A stretch of 64,000 nucleotides of DNA from Malaya genurostris (Eukaryota; Arthropoda; Insecta; Diptera; Culicidae), in the NCBI RefSeq assembly GCF_030247185.1, contig NC_080572.1, forward strand, positions 95,529,198 through 95,593,197. Reading direction: 5' to 3'. How positions within the stretch are numbered: the stretch's first letter is position 1; every line of letters begins with the position of its first letter. Made by a program: the position numbers and the translations under genes. Shown piece after piece: positions 10,364-21,446 of this stretch. Under the pieces are notes generated by a model that was given only the letters and a program-made list of their open reading frames with translations, ran no database searches and was not told the DNA's origin.

Positions 10364-11647
10364 ACAGATCGGCTGAAAAGTTCGTATCGTTTCTATGAGA
10401 GGGCGACACTAGAATTAAATCCATACCATTTTCAGTTAGTACCAACCTTCAAAAGATACGTGTATAATTTTGACAGCTGTCTGATTATTAGTTTGTGAGA
10501 TATTGCATTTTGAGTGAAGCTACTTTTGTTATTGTGAAAAAAATGGAAAAAAGGAATTTCGTGTGTTGATGAAACACTACTTTTTGATGAAAAAAAGTGC
10601 CGCCGATACCAAAAAAATGGCTTGATGAGTGTTATCCAGACTCTGCATCGGGCGAAGCAACAATTTGGTTTGCAAAATTTCGTACTGGTCATATGAGCAC
10701 CGAAGACGATGAACGCAGTGGACGTCCAAAAGAGGCTGTTACCGATGAAAACGTGAAAAAAATCCACAAAATGATTTTTAATGACCGTAAAGTGAAGTTG
10801 ATCGAGATAGCTGACACCCTAAAGATATCAAAGGAACGTGTTGGACATATTATTCACGAATATTTGGATATGAGCTTTGTGCAAAATGGGTGCCGCGTGA
10901 GGTCACAATCGATCGAAAACAACAACGAATTGATGATTCTGAGCAGTGTTTGGAGCTGTTATATCGAAATAAAACCGATTTTTTTCGTTGATATATAACA
11001 ATGGACAAAACATGGCTCCATCACTTCACTCCGGAGTCCAATCGACAGTCAGCTGAGTGGACTGCACGCGATGAATCGAACCCAAAGCGTGGAAAGACTC
11101 AACAATCGGCCGGTAAGGTTATGGCGTCTGTATTTTGGTATTCGCATGGTATAATTTTCATCGACTACCTTGAAAAGGGAAAAACCATCAACAGTGACTA
11201 TTATATAGCGTTATTAGAGCGTTTGAAGAACGAAATTTAAAAAAAACGGCGTGATTTGAAGAAGAAAAAAGTTTTGTTTCATCCAGACAATGCACCGTGT
11301 CACAAGTCGATGAAAACCATGCTGAAATTGAACGAATTGGGCTTCGAATTGCTCCCTAATCCACCGTATTCTCCAGATTTGGCCCCCAGTGACTTTTTCC
11401 TGTTCTCAGACCTCAAGAGAATCCTCGCTGGTAAAAAATTTAGAAGCAATGAAGAGGTAATCGCTGAAACTGAGGCCTATTTTGAGGCAAAGGACAAATC
11501 GTACTACAAAAATGGTATCGAAAAGTTGGAAGATCGCTATAATCGCTGTATCGCCTCTGATGGCAATTATGTTGAATAATAAAAACGAATTTTGGCAAAA
11601 AAAATGTGCGTTTCTATTAAACGATACGAACTTTTCAGCCGAACTGT
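10364..11647 (+). mobile_element. mariner element with 26-bp terminal inverted repeats and TA duplication
   Basis: The ends are ACAGATCGGCTGAAAAGTTC... (10364) and the complement of ACAGTTCGGCTGAAAAGTTC... (11647), identical over 26 bp except one base. TA dinucleotides flank both ends (10362-10363 and 11648-11649). The length of 1284 bp is normal for mariner. It encodes a DD34D transposase that is broken by several frameshifts and stops, so it is an inactive copy. Both flanks contain the phrase AAATCGGTTCAGC from the tandem-unit repeat, showing insertion into an older minus-strand copy of that repeat. Confidence 0.9.
10542..11579 (+). pseudogene. mariner transposase, DD34D type, frameshifted
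   Basis: The reading frame starts at the ATG at 10542 but is lost within an A-run; the correct frame resumes around 10605 with KKWLDECYPDSASGEATI. The DNA-binding region includes RSGRPKEAVTDENVKKIHKM and KLIEIADTLKISKERVGHII. The frame breaks again around 10880-11000, resumes at MDKTWLHHFTPESNRQSAEW (first catalytic D), stops near 11238, and resumes with HPDNAPCHKSMK (second D) and SPDLAPSDFFLFSDLKR (third D). The last two aspartates are separated by 34 residues, diagnostic of mariner DD34D. The WVPREL linker region is scrambled. The protein is inactive as it stands. Confidence 0.85.
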
Positions 11648-11689
11648 TAAAGTGCATCCGCATGAAATTCATTTCATTTGAGCCTATGT

Positions 11690-11852
11690 TTGTGAAAATC
11701 GGTTCAGCCATCTTCGAGATAATTGAGTGACATTTTTTGTCATTTACTCACATACATTTGCTCAGTTCATCGAGCTGAATCAAATGGTATATGTAACTCG
11801 GTTGGAAAGTTTTATTTCACAGTGATTGCATAGCCTTTCTATACGAGAAAGG
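11690..11852 (-). repeat. tandem-unit repeat, 5' end, minus orientation
   Basis: Read on the minus strand this gives the family's head: GCCTTTCTCGTATAGAAAGG, then GCAATCACTGTGAAA, a degraded CATATACCATTTGATTCAGC, and finally the start of a unit with GATGGCTGAACCGATTTTCA. The mariner at 10364-11647 interrupts it. Confidence 0.6.
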
Positions 11853-12490
11853 CAAAAAGTCGGAATAAAATGTTTATCTTGTTTTGTTTTTCTTTTATTC
11901 GAAATTTGAATCGCGCGCCAAAACTCAGTGGAATAACTTCGTCCATTCAAAAGTACACTAAACAGCTTAGTTTGTTTCAGATTATCATATTCTGGGGTTT
12001 CATGTAAATCTAAGATGCACGGGTACACAATACTATGTCGACGATTAATGGACTAGCCCATTTATTTTGACAGAAATGTTTTTATCTTGACTTTTTGTTT
12101 TTTTTTGCAAATTTATTACAATATCAGAATTTCGAAATTTGTTCTACCAATAGTAAACTCAACCACAAATATTGCCATATGAAAAATTAATTAACACGCG
12201 CACTAAGTTCTATCGGTTTACTAATTGGATAAAAAATTTCAACGCGTTCGATATAAAAAATGATCAGTTCAAAACCATGAAGTGTGCATCAATTTCACTT
12301 TCCTTCTTCAATCTAAAAATATCAACGAGTAACTTGATACAAACATATGTTTACTAGTGGGGCCAATTCTAAGTGCCGACATCATATTTTTGCAATTCTC
12401 ATAATAATCATTTATATTTCGGAGTCTTTATTGAATGCGGTTGCGCAATTAAATTACATACTCAATATAATAAACCGGTTTCATTTTCGC
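11853..12490. other. AT-rich spacer, nothing recognised
   Basis: Short ORFs only, with no codon pattern or motif that supports a gene on either strand. Confidence 0.3.
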
Positions 12491-12494
12491 GGAA

Positions 12495-12603
12495 TTATTC
12501 ACGCGGTTCTTCCCTACCTTGAAGGTCTGCACCGGAAACACAGGTGAGTGCAAACAAAAACAGCAGAACAAATGACACTATTTGGGTTTTCACGATGGTC
12601 ATG
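12495..12603 (-). CDS. candidate first coding exon with a signal peptide
   Basis: On the minus strand the ATG at 12603 (context AAGATCATGA) begins MTIVKTQIVSFVLLFLFALTCVSG followed by ADLQ: a short basic N-terminus, a hydrophobic core of about 14 residues and a plausible cleavage site after VSG. The frame ends nine codons later, but CAAG|GTAGGG at about 12513-12522 could be a 5' splice donor, so the gene may continue towards lower coordinates. No downstream exon was identified, because that side is filled by the mariner and repeats. It could encode a secreted peptide or neuropeptide precursor, or be a chance ORF. Confidence 0.33.
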
Positions 12604-12689
12604 ATCTTGACCCCTGCCTGGGTATGTGCGTTTGATTTGCGTTTTGAACAAGCTTTATGCAATTCTCCTGCTAATGGAGCTAGAAACAC

Positions 12690-15600
12690 GATAAGTATTC
12701 AAATTACGAAATGACTTAAAGCTTTCTTCGTGAAGTGATTTACGTTGAACTTTGTAATTGAATGAAAACACGATTCTTTCTTTCCCGTTGTGTGCGATTT
12801 GAAACCGACCTCCTCACTGTTGGGTAGTAGAACTAGAACTGAGCTCAGAAATTTATTTTTGGGTTCAATTGTATCTTCAAGCGATGTCGATTGTTTCAAG
12901 CATGGTGTTAGTTTAGATTAAATTTCGACACTTGAAGTGTTCATAATTACAGCAAAAATTTCAATTTTATTCACTAGCGATACTAATTATTAAAAATTAT
13001 AGAACAATTATTTAGTTTTTATTTTACTACATAAATCAATTAGTAATTCATATCCCATTAGAAAAAGTCAAATATGTTATATGACTTGAGCGTACTAGTT
13101 TTAACATAATTATAGTATAAATTCAAACTTTGAATAGATATATGAAATCAATCCATGAAGTACCATTTATTTGACCAAATGCGTCTTAGAAATCAATTCA
13201 AGGAATCGAAAAATTATGCGTTTGATGAATTCTAAGATTCCATATAATTATTATGAATAATATCACACAAATTTTATGTTATGTTTTGGTTGTTATGAAC
13301 CTGAGGAAACTAAACTGTTTTCAATCAAATCGTAACATCAAATAAGTACTATAATAACATTATACGAGTATAGTTTTGTTTTAAATAGCACTAAATAATT
13401 ATTTACTGGTAATTTTTGCACATTTTAAATAACTGCTATATAACTATATCAGGCTAACTATGATGCTACGTAACTGGAATGCTTTTATGCATTTAAATTC
13501 CAATTATGGAAGCATTTTTCATTTCATAGTTATATCAAATACAAATTATAATACGGAGTACTTCGACAAATTTTCAAGGACACATTTTGCATCGTGCGGT
13601 ACACTGTCATGATACACTGTCAGAGTGACAATGTACTTTAACGAGTTTTCTATAAAACTAGCAACACTGAAGGGTAAGAACAAGTTCACCATAGTTACTG
13701 TTTATTGTAGAGAAAAATAAACTTGAACTATGTTGTTGTGTATGAGATATGGTTATTCCATATTGGATTTTGTTTTTTGTCCTCCTTGGCTTTTCAGAAA
13801 TTTGCTCCTTGGCTTTTCGGAAATTGCTCGGTATTATATGTTAAAATGTCTCGGAACTGTTCACCGAATCGTTATGGTAGCCATCCGTTCTTCACATTGC
13901 AAATCACTCCCGTCAGAGGAGTAGGAATTTTTCCAACATCTGCTAAATGCGGGGAACCTTTACGTCATAATACTAATAGAAAATAATTCAATTAATAAGT
14001 TTATCCATCATGAAAGAAAAACTGTTGTGTCTGCCACCGTTCGGGCTATAATCAATTTGTCTGGGTCACGCATATACGAGTGACTATTGGGAAAACGCAT
14101 ACACAGCTTGCATTTGTTTCTCTTTTAACTTTTATTTTATCGTGTAGAGCGCTAATCGCTGTTTCCGTGGTACGTATACGAATCGTACCCATGTTCCACA
14201 CCAAGGCCCGTCTATGAAATAAAGTCCCATCGCGGCCAAAAAATATCGCAATTCTTCATTCATCGATTAGCTGGAGTGTATCTTTGAATTTGTTGCAATA
14301 CAACAACGGAAAACATAAACAAACAAACTTGTTTTGCGCCGTAGCAACTAGCATAAAGCGTTGCCAGAAACGATCTCCTTTCACATTTTCAAACTATCGC
14401 AACGAAAGGGAGTAATTTGCTGGGCTTACTTGTTCAGGCTGTGAACCAAACATTGGCGGTTCGTTTGTATGGGACTTAGGGGTATTATTATTTGTATTTG
14501 GTTATATTCGCCAATCTTTTTCTTTTAATCGATTTTTTTTTCTTCTTTAGATACTAATGAAAGCCTAAAATCTGCTCAAGGCTCTACGTCTTAAGACTAA
14601 AACAAATCGTCCAACATTAATTTTCGGTTCGTGACTTCCATCAGGTATAACTTCTTTTCAACAACAACAAAACGTGGCAAAGTTTTCAGCACTGCGGAAG
14701 AGAAAACTGAAAGCGGAAACATGGCGGCAACTTCCCGTTCCTGAGAAATAATACAACAAAGCGTATTTCTCTCTATCCGGACAATTCACTCGATGATAGC
14801 TCTTCCGATTCAGACTACCTTGGGCTCGTTTTCCCACTTGTACGCGGCGGGCAGATTTCCCCCAGACGGCTGGCTATGTCTGCCAGCCATTTTTGCCGGA
14901 ATTATGCCAGAATTCCGGCAAAAGTCTGGCAACAATGCAACAACCGTTTCCGGCGGAGAATTTCGCCTAGCGGTTATTAACGGTTCTGTTTCTGTCAGAT
15001 TCTTGCCATACAAGATTGGCAGAACCGTTTTGAATCGGTTCTACATTTTTAGCGTCTTGGTTTCATATTTTTATTAAAAAGTCATTTGAAAGGCAATAAA
15101 TTATTGCCCTTCATAATAATAATTATGAAAAATATTATTGCCAATAACAGTGCTTTCTCACTACCAAACATACCAATATTCCAATCTCATTTAACTCGTC
15201 TCAAGATTCGTTTTTTGTATGCACATGCGGGATTGACGAATATCAAATGAAGTCGAATGAAAAAAAAAAAGAAAAAAGAAGGAAGAGAGAAATAAACAAG
15301 ACACATACGGCGAGATAATAACGCAATTTCGCCTGTACAATTTTGACAGCTACCGGAACGCAGCCAGCCTTCTGAGGGTTGCCAGAATTCCTCACAAGCG
15401 GGTTTAAGCTACATTGTTGCCTTGGATTATGTTGTTGTTTATAGGGGAATGTCGTCTAGGCTGGACCATTTTTGAATTTGCCCTGTATCTTTTGTTTTTA
15501 TTGGATTTGTATCAAAGATAAATAATGAAGACATGTACGTGCTTATAAATATTTTAAAAAAATGTGGTTCGTTCACGGTACCTTCTGAAATGACCGCACT

Positions 15601-16160
15601 CACCGCTTGGTGGAGCGCGAGAATAATTGCATTGTTATCATTTCAACCAAAGTGTGCCTCAAAATCTCAATGTATACAAATGAGCTACCGAATCGAAAGG
15701 GTTCTCACGGTTTGACATTTGCATTATGAATGTATGATGGGAACTCAGCAGTGCAACCAATTTATTACCATTGCTGCCCGTGTCACGGAGGACCGTACAT
15801 GTGCGCCAAAAAAAGATCGTGACGTCTGGAAACTCGTTTGTGTTTGTATTCTCAATATTGATGTCTTAAGTAAAAGTTTGTATCGTCATAAGAAACTTCT
15901 AATTAGGGTGAATTGCTGCGCAATATATAAAAAAAATTATCACCAAAACGAAAAAATAAGTCTAGTCTACGTTGGGCCATTTCAGTCTAGGTTGGGCCAC
16001 TAGTGATTACATATGAACGAAATATGTACTAAAATAAATTCAAATGAACAAACATGGAACTATTTATTGTTATTTTAATTGAACAACAATCAGTTTTAAT
16101 ATACTATCAATAAGAATTTTAAGATTATTTGTTCCAAACAAATGATACAGAAGTTTTGAT
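12690..16160. other. long AT-rich intergenic region, no supported gene
   Basis: Only short ORFs are present. Local oddities: a near-perfect duplication of CTCCTTGGCTTTTC(A/G)GAAATT(T)GCTC at 13782-13832; a GC-richer patch at 14840-15010 with nested palindromes around CCGGAATTATGCCAGAATTCCGG; related phrases GTCTAGGCTGGACCATTT (15450) and GTCTACGTTGGGCCATTTC / GTCTAGGTTGGGCCAC (15961-16001). Confidence 0.35.
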
Positions 16161-16163
16161 CCT

Positions 16164-16428
16164 ATTTCTCGGTTAATTTTTCTAAAGGGCGTATAAGCAA
16201 GTGACAGTTTCGCTTTGTTTACTTTCTCTTCTATTAATTACTAAGCGGTTTCAACGATTATCACTCAACTCTTTGCATGAAATAATACCCGAAACTTTCG
16301 ACTTTCAAACAGAATAGTAATATCAAAGAAAATCTTTTTATTCACATCACAATAATCGAAAGAGAGAGTGATTAAAAAGAAACTGTCACTTGCTTATACG
16401 GCTTTTTGAAAAATTAACCGAGAAATAT
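16164..16428. mobile_element. MITE copy 1, about 265 bp, long terminal inverted repeats
   Basis: The left end TTTCTCGGTTAATTTTTC(TA)AAGGGCGTATAAGCAAGTGACAG... is mirrored by the right end ...CTGTCACTTGCTTATACGGCTTTTTGAAAAATTAACCGAGAAA, about 48 bp of inverted similarity. The core (TTACTAAGCGGTTTCAACG, CACTCAACTCTTTGCAT, ATCGAAAGAGAGAGTGATTA) recurs in copy 2 at 17412-18031. There is no coding capacity. Confidence 0.75.
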
Positions 16429-17411
16429 CATCAGAAGAGGTTTGTTTTTTTTCGGTATTCGTATCGGATTTTCTCTCGTCTGATATTCGATGTTTTTGAT
16501 GCGTCTTCGAAGCGTCGCGCTTTTGTTGTTTTTCACGCAACTCTTCGCGGCTCTCTGGAGAAGTTAAAACAGTGCTTTCATTGGGCGGCGTCCCCGATTA
16601 GATTTAACCGTTGGCTCGGTCGCTTGCAAGGGTCCGACCAATGACATAATCGTAGAAAAAGGTACAATCATGAGACGAAGACTTCGAAGGCAGAGAAGAA
16701 CCCACATTATCGAAATGACGGAATGCGCAATGAATTCTTACTCGACTGCATGATTTTTCAGTGCTCGATCGGTTCAGTGCTAGAATTTTTGCCTGAATTG
16801 GCTTTTCGATCAACCCGATTGACAGTGACATTATAAATGTCATTGAATATTCGCTCATTTTATGAATGTGTTAGTGTGAATTTTAGGCGACTTAAGCCAT
16901 TTCACTACACTTCAGCTAGAGGAATGGATGATGCTGACTAAGGTAGGCCGTTTTATTAATTTCCAGCGAATTTCAACAGGTTATGTCTAAGAAGAACTGG
17001 TCACTTCTAGGAAGAACTGGTTATTTACTAGTTCTGTATATTCGAAAAACATGAAGATTTAAATGTGTATATTCAGTTATGTAATGTTTTCATTTAAAAA
17101 TAAACTGAAAATCAGCACGAAAACATGCAAAATCGGGAAAGAAGAAGACAAATTGACAATTCAGTCCGCATCTTCTCGCTCAATTCTGACAGATTTCCGA
17201 ATCAACCGGTTGTAGGCGAAATTCATTCGGAATCGGTTGTTGCACTGGAGTTGGAATTGATTCGGAATTCCACATGATTTCCACATGGAATTGCGAATGA
17301 AAATTTCTCGCCGATTCGGAATTGATTCGGGATCGATTCGAATCTTATAATGTGGGAACTTGCTACTTCTGCGCTCTCAGTTACCCGATAAGATTTTTTT
17401 TAGGTTGCCAC
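16429..17411. other. spacer between the two MITE copies
   Basis: No gene supported. It has a short patch of repeated GGAATTGATTCGG / CGGAATCGG motifs at 17190-17340. Confidence 0.3.
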
Positions 17412-18031
17412 ATCATTAGGGCGTATAAGCAAGTGACAGTTTACCTTGTTTACTTTCTTTTCTATTAATTACCAAGCGGTTTCCACGTTTATCACTCAAC
17501 TCTTTGCATAAAATTATACCCAAAACTTTCGATTTTCAAACAGAGTAGTGAACTCAAAGAAAATATTTTCAATCACATTACAGTAATCGAAAGAGAGAGT
17601 GATTAAAGTGAAACTGTCACTTGCTTATTAGGCTCTCTGACAGCTCACTTACAACCACAAATGCAAATGAGATTAGTTTGTTTTCATCAGGAAACGAATG
17701 CGTTAAACACAGTTCAGACGATCAATCAACTTCGGTCGACGTCCAGATTGGTTTATTAATTTTATTTAGCCGAATATTGCTCACGTATCCGACGTTGAAA
17801 AGTTCCGTGAGCTTGACGTAGTGTCCTTGCATATTAATTGCTTACAATTAATGTTGTTGTTCCGTAATCGTTCCATTCAGGTGATAGCCGCTTGATGCTG
17901 CGTGTGAATCGCTTTTACATATTGTTTTGTTTTCATCAGGAAACGTGTTGGCCACCAATTTTTCAGTAGGGCCACCGTTCATTTTTCACCGGGCATAGAA
18001 ACCTCAATATGCCCTAATGAAAAATCAACCG
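17412..18031. mobile_element. MITE copy 2, split by a second repeat
   Basis: The left end CATTAGGGCGTATAAGCAAG (17414 on) and core match copy 1 closely. The right arm reads CTGTCACTTGCTTAT at 17614-17628 and is then interrupted. The missing outer end reappears at 18006-18031 as ATGCCCTAATGAAAAATCAACCGAG, the counterpart of GAAAAATTAACCGAG in copy 1. The intervening 17629-18005 is a separate dispersed repeat. Confidence 0.65.
17629..18005. repeat. about 380-bp dispersed repeat, copy 1 (nested in MITE copy 2)
   Basis: It begins TAGGCTCTCTGACAGCTCAC and ends CACCGGGCATAGAAACCT. It matches 44586-44966 in the same orientation along its whole length with scattered substitutions and small indels. 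No inverted termini and no coding potential are seen. Confidence 0.75.
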
Positions 18032-18371
18032 AGATTTGTAAAAGTTACCCCGCATAGCGTTTTGGCTACCTGGGCAGCCATGGCCACCAGACGGCTACCA
18101 AAATTGATTCAGTGTCGGTTGTCAAATCCAATTTGACAAAACAAAGTCGCCTGTATCTAAGTTAGCCGAGCGTTTTCATCTTCTCACCTTTACTGAATAT
18201 GTCAAATATTTCAATGTGGAAAAATCCTGGTGGATACGGTTGTATCGTTTGAGTTGTATATCTGGCAGCGGTGAGGCAGTCGGTCACCAGAATGTCTGCC
18301 AGCCATATTTTTCCAGCTGGCAGCGTTTAGTCAGCCATCTGGCAGCCATGCGTATGCGGGACGCTGTATTG

Positions 18372-18634
18372 AGTCAAAGACCTCATATTAACAAGATAGC
18401 CAGCTCTCACATTTCCCGAACAAATCATTGGCAACTTCCTTTTTTGCGAACTTGGTGCCCTCAGGCGAGTCCGCATCGAATCTCGTACATAGAAGCAGGG
18501 GAGAGGAATTTCAAATTCGTGCGCGCCAAAATAGCAGCACTGCGCACCCATACAATTGACATGATATATTGAATGTGATGCCGTGCGATGGCGTTGCTGA
18601 ACTGAAGATTGATTTCGCTCCAAGTTGACAGGGT
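18372..18634 (-). repeat. dispersed about 265-bp repeat, copy 1
   Basis: The reverse complement matches 25335-25602 closely. It contains ACTTGGAGCGAAATCAATCT, CAGCAACGCCATCGCACGGC and TATTTTGGCGCGCACGAATT. Both copies keep a similar open frame (SEINLQFSNAIARHHIQ), but the flanks are unrelated, so it is treated as a mobile repeat. Confidence 0.65.
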
Positions 18635-18689
18635 CCGATTGAGTAGAACTGCTATTGTACGTGTCCTCGATTTTGTATAATTTTCAAAA

Positions 18690-18890
18690 GGGAATTGAAT
18701 TTGCAACAACAAGTTTGCATTATATTTTGCGGTTTCAATGGTGCGACGACAATGCAATTGTTAGAAGAGTGTTTCTGCAACGATACTCTGAAGAAAATAG
18801 CCGTTTATCAGTGGCACGAACGCTTCAGAAGTGGCCGAGAGTCTGTGAATGATGATAAGAGAAGCGGCCTCTTCTGTAACAGTTCGCTTA
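18690..18890 (+). pseudogene. mariner-like transposase N-terminal fragment
   Basis: The open frame includes TMQLLEECFCNDTLKKIAVY then QWHERFRSGRESVNDDKRSG, the helix-turn-helix and linker signature (FEWHKRF-type, ERSGRP-type) found at the N-terminus of mariner/SETMAR-like transposases. The rest of the protein, including all catalytic residues, is missing. A truncated relic. Confidence 0.6.
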
Positions 18891-18997
18891 TTTTTTCCAC
18901 TATAAAGAGCTTCGATAAAGTCAGAATCCGTGAAAATATCAGGATTGTATGGGCAAATCCCCGTAGTAAGAAATCCTGATTTCGCATTGTACCGCCC

Positions 18998-19370
18998 GGT
19001 ATGTGTTTATGTAACGTTTTTTTGCACTAACTTTTCTCGGAGATGGCTGAACCGATTTTCACAAACTTAGATTCAAATAAACGGTCTTGTGGTCCCATAT
19101 AAAATTCATGAATATTATTTGGATCCGACTTCCGGTTCCGGAATTATGGGGTAAAATGTGCAAAAAATTATAAAAATAAGTGCACCAACTTTTTTCGGAG
19201 ATGGCTGAATCGATTTTCACAAACTTAGGTTCAAATGAAAGGTTCTGTGGTTCCATACGTAATTCCTGAATTTCATATAGGGTAAAGTGTGTTAAAAATT
19301 TTATATATGATAGTATGACTGATATGAGAAAGGCATCATTACACCACTAGGTGGATTGAAACAGGTTTTT
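18998..19370 (+). repeat. tandem-unit repeat, two units plus 3' tail
   Basis: Starts at ATGTGTTTATGTAACG. It has two units with TTTTCTCGGAGATGGCTGAA, ATTTTCACAAACTTAG and CTTCCGGTTCCGGAATTATG. It ends with the conserved tail GATATGAGAAAGGCATCATT ... CACCACTAGGTGGATTGAAA, the same tail as at 49725-49785. Confidence 0.75.
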
Positions 19371-19918
19371 GAAATGTATAAACGGTTACGTTCCACTAGG
19401 ACGATTTTAGAACCGAAGCATAGTGTTCGAAGCAAATTTCCCAAATAATACGGGAATGCAACTCAAGTTATGAAACTACCGTTTCGATGGACAGAATCTC
19501 TGTGACATAGTTTTGCGAATATAACCAACTGATGAACTTGAAAACGCGTGATCCCACGTAATTAGAAATGACAACTGGTATAATTTAAATTATATAAAAA
19601 CCGCAAGTGTGTGGTAACCTCATTTGTTAGGGTATGTGTTTGACCAACGCTACGCAACGAACGGTCGTTGTTCAACTATTGTCTCTGCAGCACTATCCTG
19701 CAATTCGCTGGACAGTCCAGCGCAGCGACGATTCCGAGCGACGTCAGTTGAACTGTCATTTGCTATTCATCAACTGATAGAATCATGTTACATCATGTAT
19801 ATTTTGTTGTCTTGATTATGAACCACGTGCTTTAACATAAATGAATAAATTTTCTTGCCTCCACTAACGGAGCACATAACATAGAAGTATCACTTTCACA
19901 ATGTTTAGGAATCAAATG
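19371..19918. other. spacer, nothing recognised
   Basis: No convincing ORF or repeat. It forms the left flank of the 1.5-kb inverted-repeat element. Confidence 0.3.
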
Positions 19919-19925
19919 GTTTGAG

Positions 19926-21439
19926 CGACGACACGACCAGGCACTCCGAATAAAAATTTGCATTAAAATTGTCTGTTAACGATTTACCGCCAGTTACCAA
20001 AAATATAGCGACCCCCTGATAAAGATATAATTAATTTTCTCGAGCAACACTGCTTAAGTTGCTATGAACTAGTTACCAAGGATCTCCAGGATAAATAAAC
20101 AAACATTTTGAGAAAGTTGTGAAATCGTTCCATAAGTTTTTAATTTGGTTCCCTCTGCGTTCAGTGTATTCCTGAGAACAACTCGAGAATGTAGATCAAT
20201 GAAATGATACAGCCATCATCAGTACGATTAAAGTGAGTGCCTCAATTTTGTTTCTGTATTTTGAGAACATTAATTCTTTTGTATGTAAACATACTATCAT
20301 AACACTCCAAACATTATCTTGAACAACCTGTTTATTGCATATTTTTTTATTCAGATTAATTTCTATTCATTGCAGTGCTCCTGAAGTAGGACAGTAACAG
20401 TCATTACAGAGGCAAAGCTCAGGAGACGGATTTATAATATCAATATTTTTATGACAAAGAAAGTAAAATAAATAAAAAGGAAACATAAGCAACTTTTAAA
20501 TTCCACGTTATGTTTTTTTTTCTATAAAAATCTTTCGTATTCAAAGCAACTGTACTAATCATCACCTAATTCGTTGTGTCACAATCGATGCATGGCTAAA
20601 AAACAAAACCAATACTTTTGATAGCACCTTCAATCACAAGATGAGAGTTACGTAAGAAAAATAGTATAATTAATAAAATTCGAAAAAGATAGTTCTTTTA
20701 AGTTACCAGATATTTTTTGTTTTATGCATATATTTGCTTGAAGAAAATGTTTCTCCCTCACTTGGTTTCTTCTGACAATAAATGCAATACACGGATTTTA
20801 TAATAATAATGAGTAATTCTTATAAGTATAATTAGGAAATTCTTTTCGCTTCTCTATCAGCAATTGTTCGACTTTCAAGCTTTCTAAAGTTTTTTGCGTC
20901 GTCTTACGATCACTGATTATCGCTTGCAAATAGAAAGTACACTCACAGCTCACATTATTTTTAACCCAATTATTTTATCGATGGGCTGACTGTAAATGTT
21001 AGCATATCAATACAATTCATGAAAATAAATCCATAACTCAGACTTGAATGTAGGATTTTAAATCCGTAGAAAACTTCGATCGTTCAATTGCGAGTGTTTC
21101 ACAACAGAAAAATTCTTTTATCAAATCCGAATGACTAGTCGATCCACTACTCTGACGCTGAAGCAGTTTCCACGGAAAAAGGATTTTCCACTCGGAAAAT
21201 CCATTTTAATTATTCGCTTTAAAATATCCGATTTGCAGTTTGTTTTGTTTACATTTCTCACGTCTTCAAAACGCAGTAACCAAGGTTACGGTAACTGTTA
21301 ATTAAAATCAATAATTTATCAACATGTGTTGCCAGTTTTAACATTTTTTCAACGGATTACGTTTTGACATTACCAGTTACTGAGGGGTAGTTAAATTTAC
21401 GATACAGTTTTAATAGACGAGTGGCAGGTCGTGTCGTCG
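19926..21439. mobile_element. 1.5-kb non-autonomous DNA transposon with 7-bp target duplication
   Basis: The left end is CGACGACACGACCAGGCACTC (19926) and the right end GAGTGGCAGGTCGTGTCGTC(G) (21439), inverted with one mismatch. GTTTGAG stands directly outside both ends (19919-19925 and 21440-21446), a 7-bp target duplication. The subterminal 120 bp also pair loosely (ATTAAAATTGT, CAGTTACC, GTTACCAAGG against their complements). There is no transposase ORF. A 7-8 bp duplication is compatible with P- or hAT-like elements, but the terminal sequence is not one I recognise. Confidence 0.68.
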
Positions 21440-21446
21440 GTTTGAG

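Noticed and set aside
13723..13986. ORF of 87 codons
   Set aside because: Contains a 22-bp duplication, no recognisable domain, and lies in AT-rich spacer.
14793..15077. ORF of 94 codons in a GC-richer patch
   Set aside because: Created by palindromic CCGGAATT-type repeats; the minus-strand shadow is equally open and no domain is visible.
15440..16005. possible MITE with GTCTAGGTTGGGCCA ends
   Set aside because: The related phrases are in direct, not inverted, orientation and the ends are not defined.
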